Positions 42,753 through 53,905 of a DNA stretch of 64,000 nt are shown here, piece after piece. Source of the DNA: Tethya wilhelma. Its lineage: Eukaryota; Porifera; Demospongiae; Tethyida; Tethyidae. The stretch spans positions 1,686,519 through 1,750,518 of the forward strand of contig CAXIPT010000002.1 in assembly GCA_964030475.1 (NCBI GenBank), written 5' to 3'. The position numbers and the translations under genes were made by a program. Within the stretch, counting starts at the first letter, position 1; every line of letters begins with the position of its first letter. The notes beneath the pieces were generated by a model. That model was not told the DNA's origin and made no database searches. It saw only the letters and a program-made list of their open reading frames with translations.

Positions 42753-43052
42753 TGTAATATCCATAGAACTGAATAGAACTCTTTTGTTTATTGTATGCAT
42801 GAATAGTCTTTTGTGTATTGTTTTCTTTATACTTTGTACTTTAGCTTTAGGTGCTAATGTTTTGTTGGTATTTAGGTTATTAGCTAGTTAAGTGTTAATG
42901 TCTTTAGTATTTGTACAATAGTCATTGTTATGTTCTATAGATCCTTTGTTTAGCTTTATTTCCTGTTAGTTTTGTATTTAAGTAGCTCTACTTTTATTCT
43001 CTGTGTGTGTGCAGCTAAGAACTTTAAAAACCTTACCACTCGAGTTACTACA
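42753..43052 (+). repeat. 5' LTR of the gag-only element
   Basis: TGTAATATCC...GTTACTACA; same ends as the copy at 45842-46140. Confidence 0.9.
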
Positions 43053-43235
43053 AATTAGGTTATTAGCTAGTTAAGTGTTAATGTCTTTAGTATTTGTACA
43101 ATAGTCATTGTTATGTTCTATAGATCCTTTGTTTAGCTTTATTTCCTGTTAGTTTTGTATTTAAGTAGCTCTACTTTTATTCTCTGTGTGTGTGCAGCTA
43201 AGAACTTTAAAAACCTTACCACTCGAGTTACTACA
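43053..43235 (+). repeat. 183-bp tandem repeat of the LTR 3' part
   Basis: The LTR segment from about 42870 to its end, plus the first bases of the primer site (AATT), recurs directly after the LTR. The same arrangement is seen again before the second gag frame, so this repeat predates the larger duplication. Confidence 0.9.
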
Positions 43236-43237
43236 AA

Positions 43238-43251
43238 TTGGCGACGAGGAG
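43238..43251 (+). promoter_or_regulatory. Primer-binding site (also at 44522)
   Basis: TTGGCGACGAGGAG lies just after the LTR end; TGG can pair with a tRNA CCA end. The tRNA is not assigned. Confidence 0.65.
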
Positions 43252-43267
43252 AAAACTCTGAAACAAG

Positions 43268-44227
43268 ATGGCAGTTGCTACTCATGGCAGTATGGGTGCA
43301 TTCGACTCTCAAGTAGAGGACTGGGTCTGCTACACTGAACGGCTACAGAACTATTTCATTGCAAACAAAATTGCTGCAACCGAAGCTACAGCAGATCAGC
43401 GTCGTGCAATTCTTCTCAATGTTGTTGGCCCGACCACTTATCAACTCATTCGGAATCTCTTACGGCCAGCCGAGCCAAACTCCAAGACATTTGACGAGAT
43501 AGTCGAGTTGGTTAAGAACCATCTGTCTCCTAAACCCTCCTCGATTGTGGCAAGGAAGAATTTCCACAGCCGTGTCAGGAAACCTAACGAATCTGTGGCT
43601 GACTATGTTACTGCTCTTCGCAAACTCTCAGATGACTGTGGATTCACTGCTGACCACCTCAGCGAGATGCTACTCGACCGCTTGGTATGTGGATGCAACA
43701 ACCACCGACTACAATGCAAGTTACTAGCTGAAGACAAGCTCACCTTTGACCAGGCGTTAAAGATTGCACAGGCAATGGAATCAGCAGAGCAGGGTTCAAA
43801 ACAATTGCAGGATCTGTCAACTCATATCCAATTCGTGAAATCGAAGAATCGGGACCATGTCAACCCTCATTCGATGCCTACACACCCGCCACTCAAGCCT
43901 TGCTACCGTTGTGGTGGAAAACACTTGCAGTCTAAATGCCGTTTCAAGGACACTATTTGCAACTACTGCAAGAAACGTGGTCACATTGCTAAAGTCTGCT
44001 ACTCAAGGCTCAAGAAGAAAGTCCCCTCCACAAAAGGCACACATCAAGTGGTAGCAGAAGAAGCAGAAGCACAGGTATCTTCCAATGATGCATATACAAA
44101 TGGAATGTATCACTCTACCTCCAGGCATCAGGCTCCTGAACCTCTCACCGTCTCTGTGCTTGTGAACAATTCCCCTCTTCTCATGGAAGTAGATACTGGA
44201 GCCACCTTCTCTGTGATCAGCGAAGCA
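43268..44227 (+). pseudogene. Gag-protease, copy 1, truncated
   Basis: It starts at ATG (MAVATHGSMGAFDSQVEDWV) in good context. The protein is identical by eye to copy 2 through the protease active site (EVDTGATFSVISEA) and then runs into LTR sequence at 44228 and stops soon after. The break is the edge of the 1,284-bp tandem duplication. Copy 1 therefore holds a full Gag but only the first motif of the protease. Confidence 0.9.
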
Positions 44228-45511
44228 CTTTGTTTAGCTTTATTTCCTGTTAGTTTTGTATTTAAGTAGCTCTACTTTTATTCTCTGTGTGTGTGCAGCT
44301 AAGAACTTTAAAAACCTTACCACTCGAGTTACTACAAATTAGGTTATTAGCTAGTTAAGTGTTAATGTCTTTAGTATTTGTACAATAGTCATTGTTATGT
44401 TCTATAGATCCTTTGTTTAGCTTTATTTCCTGTTAGTTTTGTATTTAAGTAGCTCTACTTTTATTCTCTGTGTGTGTGCAGCTAAGAACTTTAAAAACCT
44501 TACCACTCGAGTTACTACAAATTGGCGACGAGGAGAAAACTCTGAAACAAGATGGCAGTTGCTACTCATGGCAGTATGGGTGCATTCGACTCTCAAGTAG
44601 AGGACTGGGTCTGCTACACTGAACGGCTACAGAACTATTTCATTGCAAACAAAATTGCTGCAACCGAAGCTACAGCAGATCAGCGTCGTGCAATTCTTCT
44701 CAATGTTGTTGGCCCGACCACTTATCAACTCATTCGGAATCTCTTACGGCCAGCCGAGCCAAACTCCAAGACATTTGACGAGATAGTCGAGTTGGTTAAG
44801 AACCATCTGTCTCCTAAACCCTCCTCGATTGTGGCAAGGAAGAATTTCCACAGCCGTGTCAGGAAACCTAACGAATCTGTGGCTGACTATGTTACTGCTC
44901 TTCGCAAACTCTCAGATGACTGTGGATTCACTGCTGACCACCTCAGCGAGATGCTACTCGACCGCTTGGTATGTGGATGCAACAACCACCGACTACAATG
45001 CAAGTTACTAGCTGAAGACAAGCTCACCTTTGACCAGGCGTTAAAGATTGCACAGGCAATGGAATCAGCAGAGCAGGGTTCAAAACAATTGCAGGATCTG
45101 TCAACTCATATCCAATTCGTGAAATCGAAGAATCGGGACCATGTCAACCCTCATTCGATGCCTACACACCCGCCACTCAAGCCTTGCTACCGTTGTGGTG
45201 GAAAACACTTGCAGTCTAAATGCCGTTTCAAGGACACTATTTGCAACTACTGCAAGAAACGTGGTCACATTGCTAAAGTCTGCTACTCAAGGCTCAAGAA
45301 GAAAGTCCCCTCCACAAAAGGCACACATCAAGTGGTAGCAGAAGAAGCAGAAGCACAGGTATCTTCCAATGATGCATATACAAATGGAATGTATCACTCT
45401 ACCTCCAGGCATCAGGCTCCTGAACCTCTCACCGTCTCTGTGCTTGTGAACAATTCCCCTCTTCTCATGGAAGTAGATACTGGAGCCACCTTCTCTGTGA
45501 TCAGCGAAGCA
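44228..45511 (+). repeat. Second unit of an exact 1,284-bp tandem duplication
   Basis: Bases 42944-44227 are repeated at 44228-45511 with no differences that I can see. The junction (GAAGCA next to CTTTGTTTAG) has almost no homology with the parental junctions. It is either a very recent event or an assembly artefact. Confidence 0.9.
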
Positions 45512-45865
45512 ACCTACAATAGTCTTTGGGATCAAGACACAGCCCCTACTCTCACCCGTACAACTGACCCTCACCTGAAGACATACACTGGTCAACCGAT
45601 CAACGTTATGGGAAAGATCACAGTCACCGCAGTGTATAATGGTCAACAAGAGGACCTCCAACTCTATGTCATTCAAGGCGAAGGCCCTAGTCTTCTAGGA
45701 CGAGACTGGCTACAAAAAATCAAACTGAACTGGTCAACAATGTTGAATGTCTCTACTACCAAACCCTACCAAGCCATTCTGGAACAGCATTCTCGACCTC
45801 CAGATCGTTATGTAAACCCGTTTAAACCAAAAGGGGAGGAATGTAATATCCATAGAACTGAATAG
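44552..45865 (+). CDS. Gag-protease, copy 2, complete
   Basis: A 437-residue frame starting at ATG. Residues about 1-170 form a Ty3/gypsy-type gag domain (YTERLQNYFIANKI; FHSRVRKPNESVADYVTALR; LDRLVCGCNNHRLQCKLL). Two zinc knuckles follow: CYRCGGKHLQSKC and CNYCKKRGHIAKVC. The retropepsin-like aspartic protease has DTGATFSVIS at the active site and LLGRDWLQKIKLNW near the end. The frame then goes directly to PFKPKGEE, coded by the purine tract, and terminates in the 3' LTR. The layout resembles gag of the mag/fish-type gypsy group. No pol enzyme domains are present. Confidence 0.9.
   Translation: MAVATHGSMGAFDSQVEDWVCYTERLQNYFIANKIAATEATADQRRAILLNVVGPTTYQLIRNLLRPAEPNSKTFDEIVELVKNHLSPKPSSIVARKNFHSRVRKPNESVADYVTALRKLSDDCGFTADHLSEMLLDRLVCGCNNHRLQCKLLAEDKLTFDQALKIAQAMESAEQGSKQLQDLSTHIQFVKSKNRDHVNPHSMPTHPPLKPCYRCGGKHLQSKCRFKDTICNYCKKRGHIAKVCYSRLKKKVPSTKGTHQVVAEEAEAQVSSNDAYTNGMYHSTSRHQAPEPLTVSVLVNNSPLLMEVDTGATFSVISEATYNSLWDQDTAPTLTRTTDPHLKTYTGQPINVMGKITVTAVYNGQQEDLQLYVIQGEGPSLLGRDWLQKIKLNWSTMLNVSTTKPYQAILEQHSRPPDRYVNPFKPKGEECNIHRTE
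45826..45841 (+). promoter_or_regulatory. Polypurine tract of the gag-only element
   Basis: AAACCAAAAGGGGAGGAA abuts the 3' LTR and is within the reading frame. Confidence 0.75.
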
Positions 45866-46140
45866 AACTCTTTTGTTTATTGTATGCATGAATAGTCTTT
45901 TGTGTATTGTTTTCTTATACTTTGTACTTTAGCTTTAGGTGCTAATGTTTTGTTGGTATTTAGGTTATTAGCTAGTTAAGTGTTAATGTCTTTAGTATTT
46001 GTACAATAGTCATTGTTATGTTCTATAGATCCTTTGTTTAGCTTTATTTCCTGTTAGTTTTGTATTTAAGTAGCTCTACTTTTATTCTCTGTGTGTGTGC
46101 AGCTAAGAACTTTAAAAACCTTACCACTCGAGTTACTACA
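45842..46140 (+). repeat. 3' LTR of the gag-only element
   Basis: Matches the 5' LTR except for one T missing in the TTTTCTT(T)ATAC run. Confidence 0.9.
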
Positions 46141-47435
46141 CTAGTGAATATGCATGACATCACCATGGGGACTTGTTTTTGACATATGAAGAAAATATAA
46201 TCTTTACTCCATCTGTTGACAAAGTTGTACCTTCTGATGATGAATATTCATTAGATTAAAGAAGATTCAACTGAACACATTTTCGCATGAATAGTTCAAT
46301 TTCTGGAACACTTAGAAGGCTTACTTCGTTTTCACACTTTTATATCTAAATTGTATCTTCATATACTACATTTTTGTCTAAGGGCTTGACCCGTAGGTTT
46401 TCTGTTCCGTAGATAGGAGACATTTTCTCTCTACAGCACACCAACCGAGTATTTCTTCAGTGCTGTATCTTACACAAAGTTATTCCAAACACGTAGTCTT
46501 TAGACAAATTTGTCCATCATACTTCTTACTAACTAGTGATATGAGTATTTTAATCATTGAAGCCTTCTAATTGCTCTGCCTAATTAATTATTCATAAATC
46601 ATTAAATTATTCATGTACGATAAGTCACATGACATAAAGAGCAACGTCGACATAAAGCAGACACTTGAGGCATTATGTATATATGAATTTTCATAATTAT
46701 AATATAGTAATAGAATAATTGGTTATGATTTTATTTCAACTTCGAAATAATTTATTCCTAATTAAGGTAAAAATTGGGTACCCAGTCCTTAATGCCCCTG
46801 AGTCCCGAGGAAATACCACTATGCAGTAATCATTACATGGAATGATGTAGACAAACTTCTACAAAATGTGTTATAAATCCCAATCACTGTGAAACATATC
46901 AAGCAAACAGTTCAGAGTATATACTGATGCAGAGCTAATAGATTAAATCACAGAAATCAAAGCCAATCTCCCACATAAAAAGTGTTCGTAGCTATGAATG
47001 TGCTTTAGACTATGAGGTAAGAGTTATTGCTATAATTGTAGGTGAAGCTCTACTAAAGCAAACTGCCTTTCTTTTGCCACACGTTTATGTATGACATCTT
47101 CACAGAACAACTAGCGGAATTATCTGATATAAACATCAGTAATGATATTCCTACTCATAGCTGGCTTAGAACTCAACTATCCTCTAAACTGGAACACCAC
47201 ATAGCTTTTTGATGTGATTTTCAAAAGTGTGGTACTGTATTGTACTGCTACAGTGTGGACATAATAATTCTATGCACTAACCATAGCACTTTCACAGCAA
47301 AGACCAAGAGTCTCAGAGTCAAATGAATCAGATAATGTAAGAAGTGCGTCTCAGCCTTAACAAAAAGTTTCATGCACAAATCACCAAACTGATACAACAG
47401 GACAAATCCAGTCCACACTTAATGATCCTGATGAG
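46141..47435. other. AT-rich non-coding stretch
   Basis: No gene, inverted repeat or tandem repeat that I can support. Confidence 0.4.
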
Positions 47436-48060
47436 TTTAATTAAACTTTAGACAAAGATTTATGGGAGGCTATATGTTTGTTGACTAAAACAAAGTCTAA
47501 CTTGAATAATATAACAAATATTCGAAAGATTTGTACAAATTTTTCTATGTGCACACTATTTTTTACCATCAATAATCAATGCTTGTTTCCTCTCCATACA
47601 CTGATCACTGATACTGTGGAAACTTGCGGACACATTGAACCATCTAGGTGTATGTGCTACTTACTTGCAATAATATTGTGGAGTAGAAAAGAGAATAAAA
47701 GATGGGCTTATGAGTGGATATCCAATTGATTCATTTGCTGTATCCACAAATATGTGTGGTCCTATAGTGGCAAGCAGGACATCACTTGGCATGGAACTAC
47801 AGTGCAAATTGTTCAGCCAAAGCCTAAATCTTTATTAAATCAACAAATGAAGCACTCTCACATGACATTGCGGCATGTGTTCCTAGACAAGATACAACCC
47901 TAAAAGGCCATACTCAACATGCTCTCATTAAAACCCAGCTTTCAGATCACCATTCCCTAAACGAGCTAGACGTAGGACAGGCTTGAAAATGAAATACAAA
48001 CTGACTCTGAGACTTATCTAAATCGAGCTAGTACAGGTTCAGAGCATAGGTACATTACAG
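47436..48060 (+). pseudogene. Decayed multi-copy protein relic
   Basis: The frame reads LDKDLWEAICLLTKTKSNLN, then MCTLFFTINNQCLFPLHTLI and TDTVETCG before diverging. A second frame from about 47757 reads SYSGKQDITWHGTTVQIVQP. Similar phrases (CTL.F.TN.QC..PLHTLLTD..E..GGS, and HGTTVQ.VQP) occur in unnamed multi-copy proteins of sponges and cnidarians, as far as I recall. Stops and frame changes mark it as decayed. Confidence 0.4.
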
Positions 48061-48650
48061 CTTGACAGTCAAGTAGACAATCAAACATAAAAATATCTGC
48101 TTTCCTAGTTCTTCAATAAGAAGAGGATGCCTTGTGTAAGCTCAGTGAGCTTTGTCAACAGTACATTTTGTTGAAATTAGCTCATGGTACTTATTCTGTG
48201 GATAGTTCAGACCTAATCAACCTGCAATCATACTACAGCCTCTCACATAACATACCAGCTCCAATATAATCTACTACAAGATCATTGATGAAACATGTGA
48301 CAAATAAATGACCTGTATACAAAGTTCATTGCTATAGGTAAGAAAATGCACATAGTACTCGAGGTTGATCAAGGTACATAATGGCTACAATCCATTAAGG
48401 CAGAATATGGGGACGACTTATCCCATTTATTGGAGACTAGCACATTTTGAAAAATTTTCAAGAGGTTTTACTCAAGATCTACATTGATGCTGGACTTTGT
48501 TATCTTGCAGTAGCAGACGCAGGACAAAGAGATTCCAGAATCTTTTATAGGAAGGTTTGCTTAAACATGGAAAGTAAGGTGAAAGAGTCAGATGATTATT
48601 ATGCTCAAGAGAAGAGTGAAATGTCTACTGCCCTTGACAGCAACTCTGTT
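48061..48650. other. Non-coding stretch with possible coding debris
   Basis: Short open phrases such as IKAEYGDDLSHLLETSTF near 48390-48450 hint at decayed coding sequence; nothing recognised. Confidence 0.25.
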
Positions 48651-48657
48651 GCAATGA

Positions 48658-49415
48658 AGGCACCGATGGTGCATAAGCCTCGGCACACTCAACTAGCTAG
48701 CACAGTTATATGCATACATTCTGTAAAGAATGTATCATAATTATTCACCTCAGTTTAGGCCCAGCAGGCACCGTATATAGGCCAGCCTGAAAGAGGCTGC
48801 AGTTGTCCAGTCACTATACGCTTATATATATATGGCCCAGGTTAGCCACATAGCTAACTGTGGGTAGTGAAGCAGCAAATGTCACAGATGATGAACCAGA
48901 TGAGCTTTGCTATGATTACACATGTATTGGAATGCTCACCTGAGCAAAGTCTAAACTACATAAATTTGAACTACTGATGCATTAGCTCACAGGCTACAAT
49001 TAAATGTATGCATGCCCTATATATATGCTTACATAGAAAGCAGGCCAACTCCTGCCTGTCTTGCCAAACAACACTGACTAACAGTAACAGCAGCTATGAA
49101 TGATGAATCTCTGTGCTTCCATTCCACAAAAATTCTAGATAACGCACACCAAATCAGTAGGCGTGGCCTCGAAGCTAAGCGCTAAAAGAAGCACAAAAGC
49201 CTCAAATCTCAGCAACTACAGTGTTTTGGACAGCAAAAAATATATGTTTACAAGATCATTCAGAGTTATGAACGTAAGTACCATCGATTTTGTCGCTAGA
49301 GCTGCCTTTCTTGAGATTTCGATGGAACAGACAGACAGACAGACAGACAGACAAAACGACTACCGTAATCCTCTGCACGTGCTACGCACGCGCCGAGGCT
49401 TAATAACAATACAAA
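48658..49415 (+). repeat. Dispersed repeat DR1, copy 2
   Basis: GGCACCGATGGTGCATAAGC at the left, TTCTAGATAACGCACACC near 49132, CTCAAATCTCAGCAACTACA, a (CAGA)n tract at 49330-49353, and CACGTGCTACGCACGCGCCG at the right. Same order as copy 1. Confidence 0.7.
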
Positions 49416-50015
49416 GAATAACGTCTCAACATGCACTGAAAGATTTGGGGATTTTCTTGCTAAAGATCCTGGATCATGGTGGTATGAAAGTGACGAAAGC
49501 ATGGAGTCCCATGACAAAGCTGGTGCACCTTCAATTTTAGTTCACAAATACAACTTCCGCTCATCAAGTATCAAAGAAGCTGGATTTTAAACCTGGGAAG
49601 AATGTATGGAGAAGGAGCTGTCAAGCACTACTCACAAAACGTTGACCTAGAAAATATCATTGGAAATGTAATGAGACACAGGAATGGCCAAATTGTAAAA
49701 AGAAAGCAAACAAGATTGTAAGATAGTGCTTCCTGTATGGGCTGCATTGTAATACTCTCTTTCCATATAGTCTCTCATTTGCCCACAGCTAGTAAGAATT
49801 CCTTACACACTTTAAAAGCCATTTCATTTTGTTGGTTTTCTTGCAATTTAGCCATTCCTACATGTGTCCCATTTCCAATGTTTATCTTACTTGTTTACTT
49901 GATTGTTATCATTTTTTCAAAATTATACAAATGTTTATGGGTGTATTCTACAAGTTTAGTGTAATCTGCTTGAAAATGAAGTGAAACGAAGGAGCTGTAT
50001 TATAAAATTTACTTG

Positions 50016-50321
50016 CAGTGGCGTATCCAGCATAGTGCTCAGGGTGGCATCCCCAGCTCAGAAAATAATGACACCAACGCTTAAAAGCAGTGCTCTAGAC
50101 AAGCGCAGTTCAATGATTTTTGCTTAACTTTCAAGAGTGAAATTAAATTTTACATAAGACTGAAGAAAAGGCCAAAAAAACCTACATCTCCAGCACTATT
50201 GGATTAATAAATATTAATACTTTTGCTCACATGACCCAAAAATGGGCGTGGCTATACTCCAAAATTTTTGGGCACTCCGAACTTGCATTGTATCAACACC
50301 CCCATCCAGGATACACCACTG
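50016..50321. mobile_element. MITE family M5, copy (also at 51855-52160)
   Basis: Left end CAGTGGCGTATCCAG, right end GGATACACCACTG. TTACTTG lies before the left end and TACTTG a few bases after the right end, so the target duplication is imprecise. The duplicate at 51855-52160 arose through the 1,839-bp duplication. Confidence 0.7.
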
Positions 50322-50344
50322 TACTGTACTTGCCAGGCTAAATT

Positions 50345-50660
50345 ATGATAATTAAGCCCTCCGCAAGAGTATCACGTGCAGAGGGTTACGGTAGTCATTT
50401 TGTGTGTGTGTGTATATCTCTGTCTGTTGCTGGATAATGGCAGCTCAATTGTCCAAACCGAAGGTACTTACATTCATGAATCGAAATTATCTTGTCTTGC
50501 AAGACACTTTAGTTTCTGAGATATGAGCTTCTCTGAACGCTTACCTTTGAAACATCACCCATAAATAACCCTCCACATGCAGTGTGCATTATCTAGAAAT
50601 ACTGTTGGACTTCAGGCGCTCAGCCTCTGGATGTGATGTGCTTTGGCTCAGCGGGTGACT
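50345..50660 (-). repeat. Dispersed repeat DR1, inverted copy (also at 52184-52499)
   Basis: TTAAGCCCTCCGCAAGAGTA, CACGTGCAGAGGGTTACGGT, CCAAACCGAAGGTACTTACA and GTGTGCATTATCTAGAAATA are the DR1 blocks in reverse order and orientation. Confidence 0.65.
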
Positions 50661-50766
50661 TAGCTGCTTGCACAGGTAAGTAACTAGATTGATTGCAAGC
50701 TAAAATTCTGAGCTGCACATTTTCCCTGGTCTTTGTTTCTGATACAACTCACTAGCTGGTAGTGTG

Positions 50767-51058
50767 GAGGGAGCCTCCATGTAGTGAAAGATGGTGACTG
50801 TTATGGTTGGGTGGCAAATCATTTTGTTAAGCATATTCCACCAGAGAGACCAGTTTTATTACTGGTTGATGGCCACACTATATGCATATAGACTTTAAAA
50901 CTTCAAAATTCTGTTTAAAAATGGTATTGTCTTGTACTATCTCACATAATGCAGCCATTAGATGTTGGGTTCTTTGAGACCAATTGGAAAAAGGCTTGTG
51001 ACAAATTCAAGATATCAAACATAGGATCTGCTGTTACAAAGGGGATTTTTCCTCTGAA
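50767..51058 (+). pseudogene. DDE_1 (pogo-type) transposase relic, truncated copy
   Basis: GGSLHVVKDGDCYGWVANHF and KHIPPERPVLLLVDGHT contain the RPVLLL.DGH motif around the second catalytic Asp of pogo/CENP-B-type DDE_1 transposases. After a stop and about 60 bases, QPLDVGFFETNWKKACDKFK gives the next conserved segment (QPLDVG.F). It is cut at 51058 by the edge of the tandem duplication. Confidence 0.75.
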
Positions 51059-52897
51059 AGTGTTTTGGACAGCAAAAAATATATGTTTACAAGATCATTC
51101 AGAGTTATGAACGTAAGTACCATCGATTTTGTCGCTAGAGCTGCCTTTCTTGAGATTTCGATGGAACAGACAGACAGACAGACAGACAGACAAAACGACT
51201 ACCGTAATCCTCTGCACGTGCTACGCACGCGCCGAGGCTTAATAACAATACAAAGAATAACGTCTCAACATGCACTGAAAGATTTGGGGATTTTCTTGCT
51301 AAAGATCCTGGATCATGGTGGTATGAAAGTGACGAAAGCATGGAGTCCCATGACAAAGCTGGTGCACCTTCAATTTTAGTTCACAAATACAACTTCCGCT
51401 CATCAAGTATCAAAGAAGCTGGATTTTAAACCTGGGAAGAATGTATGGAGAAGGAGCTGTCAAGCACTACTCACAAAACGTTGACCTAGAAAATATCATT
51501 GGAAATGTAATGAGACACAGGAATGGCCAAATTGTAAAAAGAAAGCAAACAAGATTGTAAGATAGTGCTTCCTGTATGGGCTGCATTGTAATACTCTCTT
51601 TCCATATAGTCTCTCATTTGCCCACAGCTAGTAAGAATTCCTTACACACTTTAAAAGCCATTTCATTTTGTTGGTTTTCTTGCAATTTAGCCATTCCTAC
51701 ATGTGTCCCATTTCCAATGTTTATCTTACTTGTTTACTTGATTGTTATCATTTTTTCAAAATTATACAAATGTTTATGGGTGTATTCTACAAGTTTAGTG
51801 TAATCTGCTTGAAAATGAAGTGAAACGAAGGAGCTGTATTATAAAATTTACTTGCAGTGGCGTATCCAGCATAGTGCTCAGGGTGGCATCCCCAGCTCAG
51901 AAAATAATGACACCAACGCTTAAAAGCAGTGCTCTAGACAAGCGCAGTTCAATGATTTTTGCTTAACTTTCAAGAGTGAAATTAAATTTTACATAAGACT
52001 GAAGAAAAGGCCAAAAAAACCTACATCTCCAGCACTATTGGATTAATAAATATTAATACTTTTGCTCACATGACCCAAAAATGGGCGTGGCTATACTCCA
52101 AAATTTTTGGGCACTCCGAACTTGCATTGTATCAACACCCCCATCCAGGATACACCACTGTACTGTACTTGCCAGGCTAAATTATGATAATTAAGCCCTC
52201 CGCAAGAGTATCACGTGCAGAGGGTTACGGTAGTCATTTTGTGTGTGTGTGTATATCTCTGTCTGTTGCTGGATAATGGCAGCTCAATTGTCCAAACCGA
52301 AGGTACTTACATTCATGAATCGAAATTATCTTGTCTTGCAAGACACTTTAGTTTCTGAGATATGAGCTTCTCTGAACGCTTACCTTTGAAACATCACCCA
52401 TAAATAACCCTCCACATGCAGTGTGCATTATCTAGAAATACTGTTGGACTTCAGGCGCTCAGCCTCTGGATGTGATGTGCTTTGGCTCAGCGGGTGACTT
52501 AGCTGCTTGCACAGGTAAGTAACTAGATTGATTGCAAGCTAAAATTCTGAGCTGCACATTTTCCCTGGTCTTTGTTTCTGATACAACTCACTAGCTGGTA
52601 GTGTGGAGGGAGCCTCCATGTAGTGAAAGATGGTGACTGTTATGGTTGGGTGGCAAATCATTTTGTTAAGCATATTCCACCAGAGAGACCAGTTTTATTA
52701 CTGGTTGATGGCCACACTATATGCATATAGACTTTAAAACTTCAAAATTCTGTTTAAAAATGGTATTGTCTTGTACTATCTCACATAATGCAGCCATTAG
52801 ATGTTGGGTTCTTTGAGACCAATTGGAAAAAGGCTTGTGACAAATTCAAGATATCAAACATAGGATCTGCTGTTACAAAGGGGATTTTTCCTCTGAA
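51059..52897 (+). repeat. Unit 2 of the 1,839-bp tandem duplication
   Basis: Same content as unit 1. At its end the transposase relic continues into unique sequence. Confidence 0.95.
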
Positions 52898-53160
52898 TTC
52901 AACACTGCGAGGACTAACACAATGAAAATGTCTGCTATTGTCAATTCCTTTGCTAGATTGGAATATATCCAATCAATAGGAATGCTATTGGCAAGGGGGA
53001 CCATTGGTCCAGCTTTGCTCTACTCCGAGAGCACTACTGACTCATCGTCGCTGTCGTCTGGCTCCTACAGTGCATCTGTAAAGAGTTTTGTCGATAGTAC
53101 TAGTGCCTTTTTAGGACAAAATTTCTATGTAACAGTTTTTTCAAATGCTTACAGTACCTG
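52606..53160 (+). pseudogene. DDE_1 (pogo-type) transposase relic, longer copy
   Basis: It has the same RPVLLLVDGHT and QPLDVGFFETNWKK segments as the copy at 50767, then a shifted frame with EFNTARTNTMKMSAIVNSFA, RLEYIQSIGMLLARGTIGPA and LLYSESTTDSSSLSSGSYSA. This matches the C-terminal region after the core in the DDE_1 family (a helical FR.AGI.P-like segment, then a Ser-rich tail). Stops between segments show it is inactive. The N-terminal DNA-binding part is not seen. Confidence 0.7.
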
Positions 53161-53639
53161 AAGATAAATTATGACCTCTTACACCTTTATTGAAACTTTG
53201 GTTGTCAAATCCGGGTACTACAGTGGTAACACCTCCGGGTTTTTAGCTGCGGATGAGCCAAGACAAAGTGCAGAGAAGTTTGAAGTACAGTGCTTCAGTT
53301 AGTCCTAAGTCCAAGTCCAGCTAAGTTATCATGCAAGCTTGGCTTAAGTGTCCGGAAATATCCCAATACTATACTAAGGTAAATATTATCCAAGGAAATT
53401 TATCCAATAGTACAGTGTCACTCTTCAATCTTTGAGTTTTTCTATAGCCTCTTCAATACACTGCTGTCAGCTAGCAAGTATTCTACCCATAGTTGTACGG
53501 ACTTGTGTAGTGAAACCATATTCCTAACTGAGTGCATAATTATTTCATGACTGAATTTCTAGCCACATATACATGCAGTGTAACAAGTAAAGAAATCACA
53601 TTAGTAGTTATCAATAGATCTTCCAGGCTAGATTGTGTG
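53161..53639. other. Non-coding stretch
   Basis: Nothing recognised. Confidence 0.4.
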
Positions 53640-53905
53640 CAGTGGTGTATCCAGGATTTCAGCAGAAATTTTGGGGTAGCCATGCCCACATTAGGGTCAA
53701 TTATTAATAGTTATTAATGCAATCATGCTGGAGATGGCACTGTTTTGCTCTGAAATTTCACTCTTGAAAGTCAATTTAAACAGCTTATATTTTATCTATT
53801 TACTACTTGTATTGTGCGCTGATTTTAAGCAATGACGTCATTATTTTCTGAGCTAGGGGGGTGCTCGGCAACCCTGAGCACCATGCTAGATACGCCACTG
53901 GTGTG
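53635..53905. mobile_element. MITE family M5, copy with GTGTG target duplication
   Basis: Element 53640-53900 from CAGTGGTGTATCCAGG to TAGATACGCCACTG, flanked by GTGTG at 53635-53639 and 53901-53905. Confidence 0.85.

Larger units (their letters stand above)
42753..46140 (+). mobile_element. Gag-protease-only LTR retrotransposon with internal tandem duplication
   Basis: A 300-bp 5' LTR (42753-43052) and a 299-bp 3' LTR (45842-46140) differ visibly by one base deletion. Between them are a 183-bp repeat of the LTR end, a primer site, a gag-protease frame cut at 44227, and a second full gag-protease frame ending at a purine tract. RT, RNase H and integrase are missing: the protease passes within a few dozen codons to the purine tract. 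It would need enzymes from a related element. Flanks CTAAT and CTAGT share only three bases, so no clear target duplication. Confidence 0.9.
49220..51058 (+). repeat. Unit 1 of an exact 1,839-bp tandem duplication
   Basis: It contains the end of a DR1 copy, a foldback hairpin (49655-49885), an M5 element (50016-50321), a reverse DR1 copy (50345-50660) and the start of a DDE_1 transposase relic. The next 1,839 bases repeat it with no differences visible by eye. The unit ends inside the transposase. Confidence 0.95.

Noticed and set aside
49296..49517. 73-codon minus-strand frame with CLSVCLSV run
   Set aside because: Produced by the (CAGA)n microsatellite and DR1 sequence; it recurs at 51135 only because of the tandem duplication.
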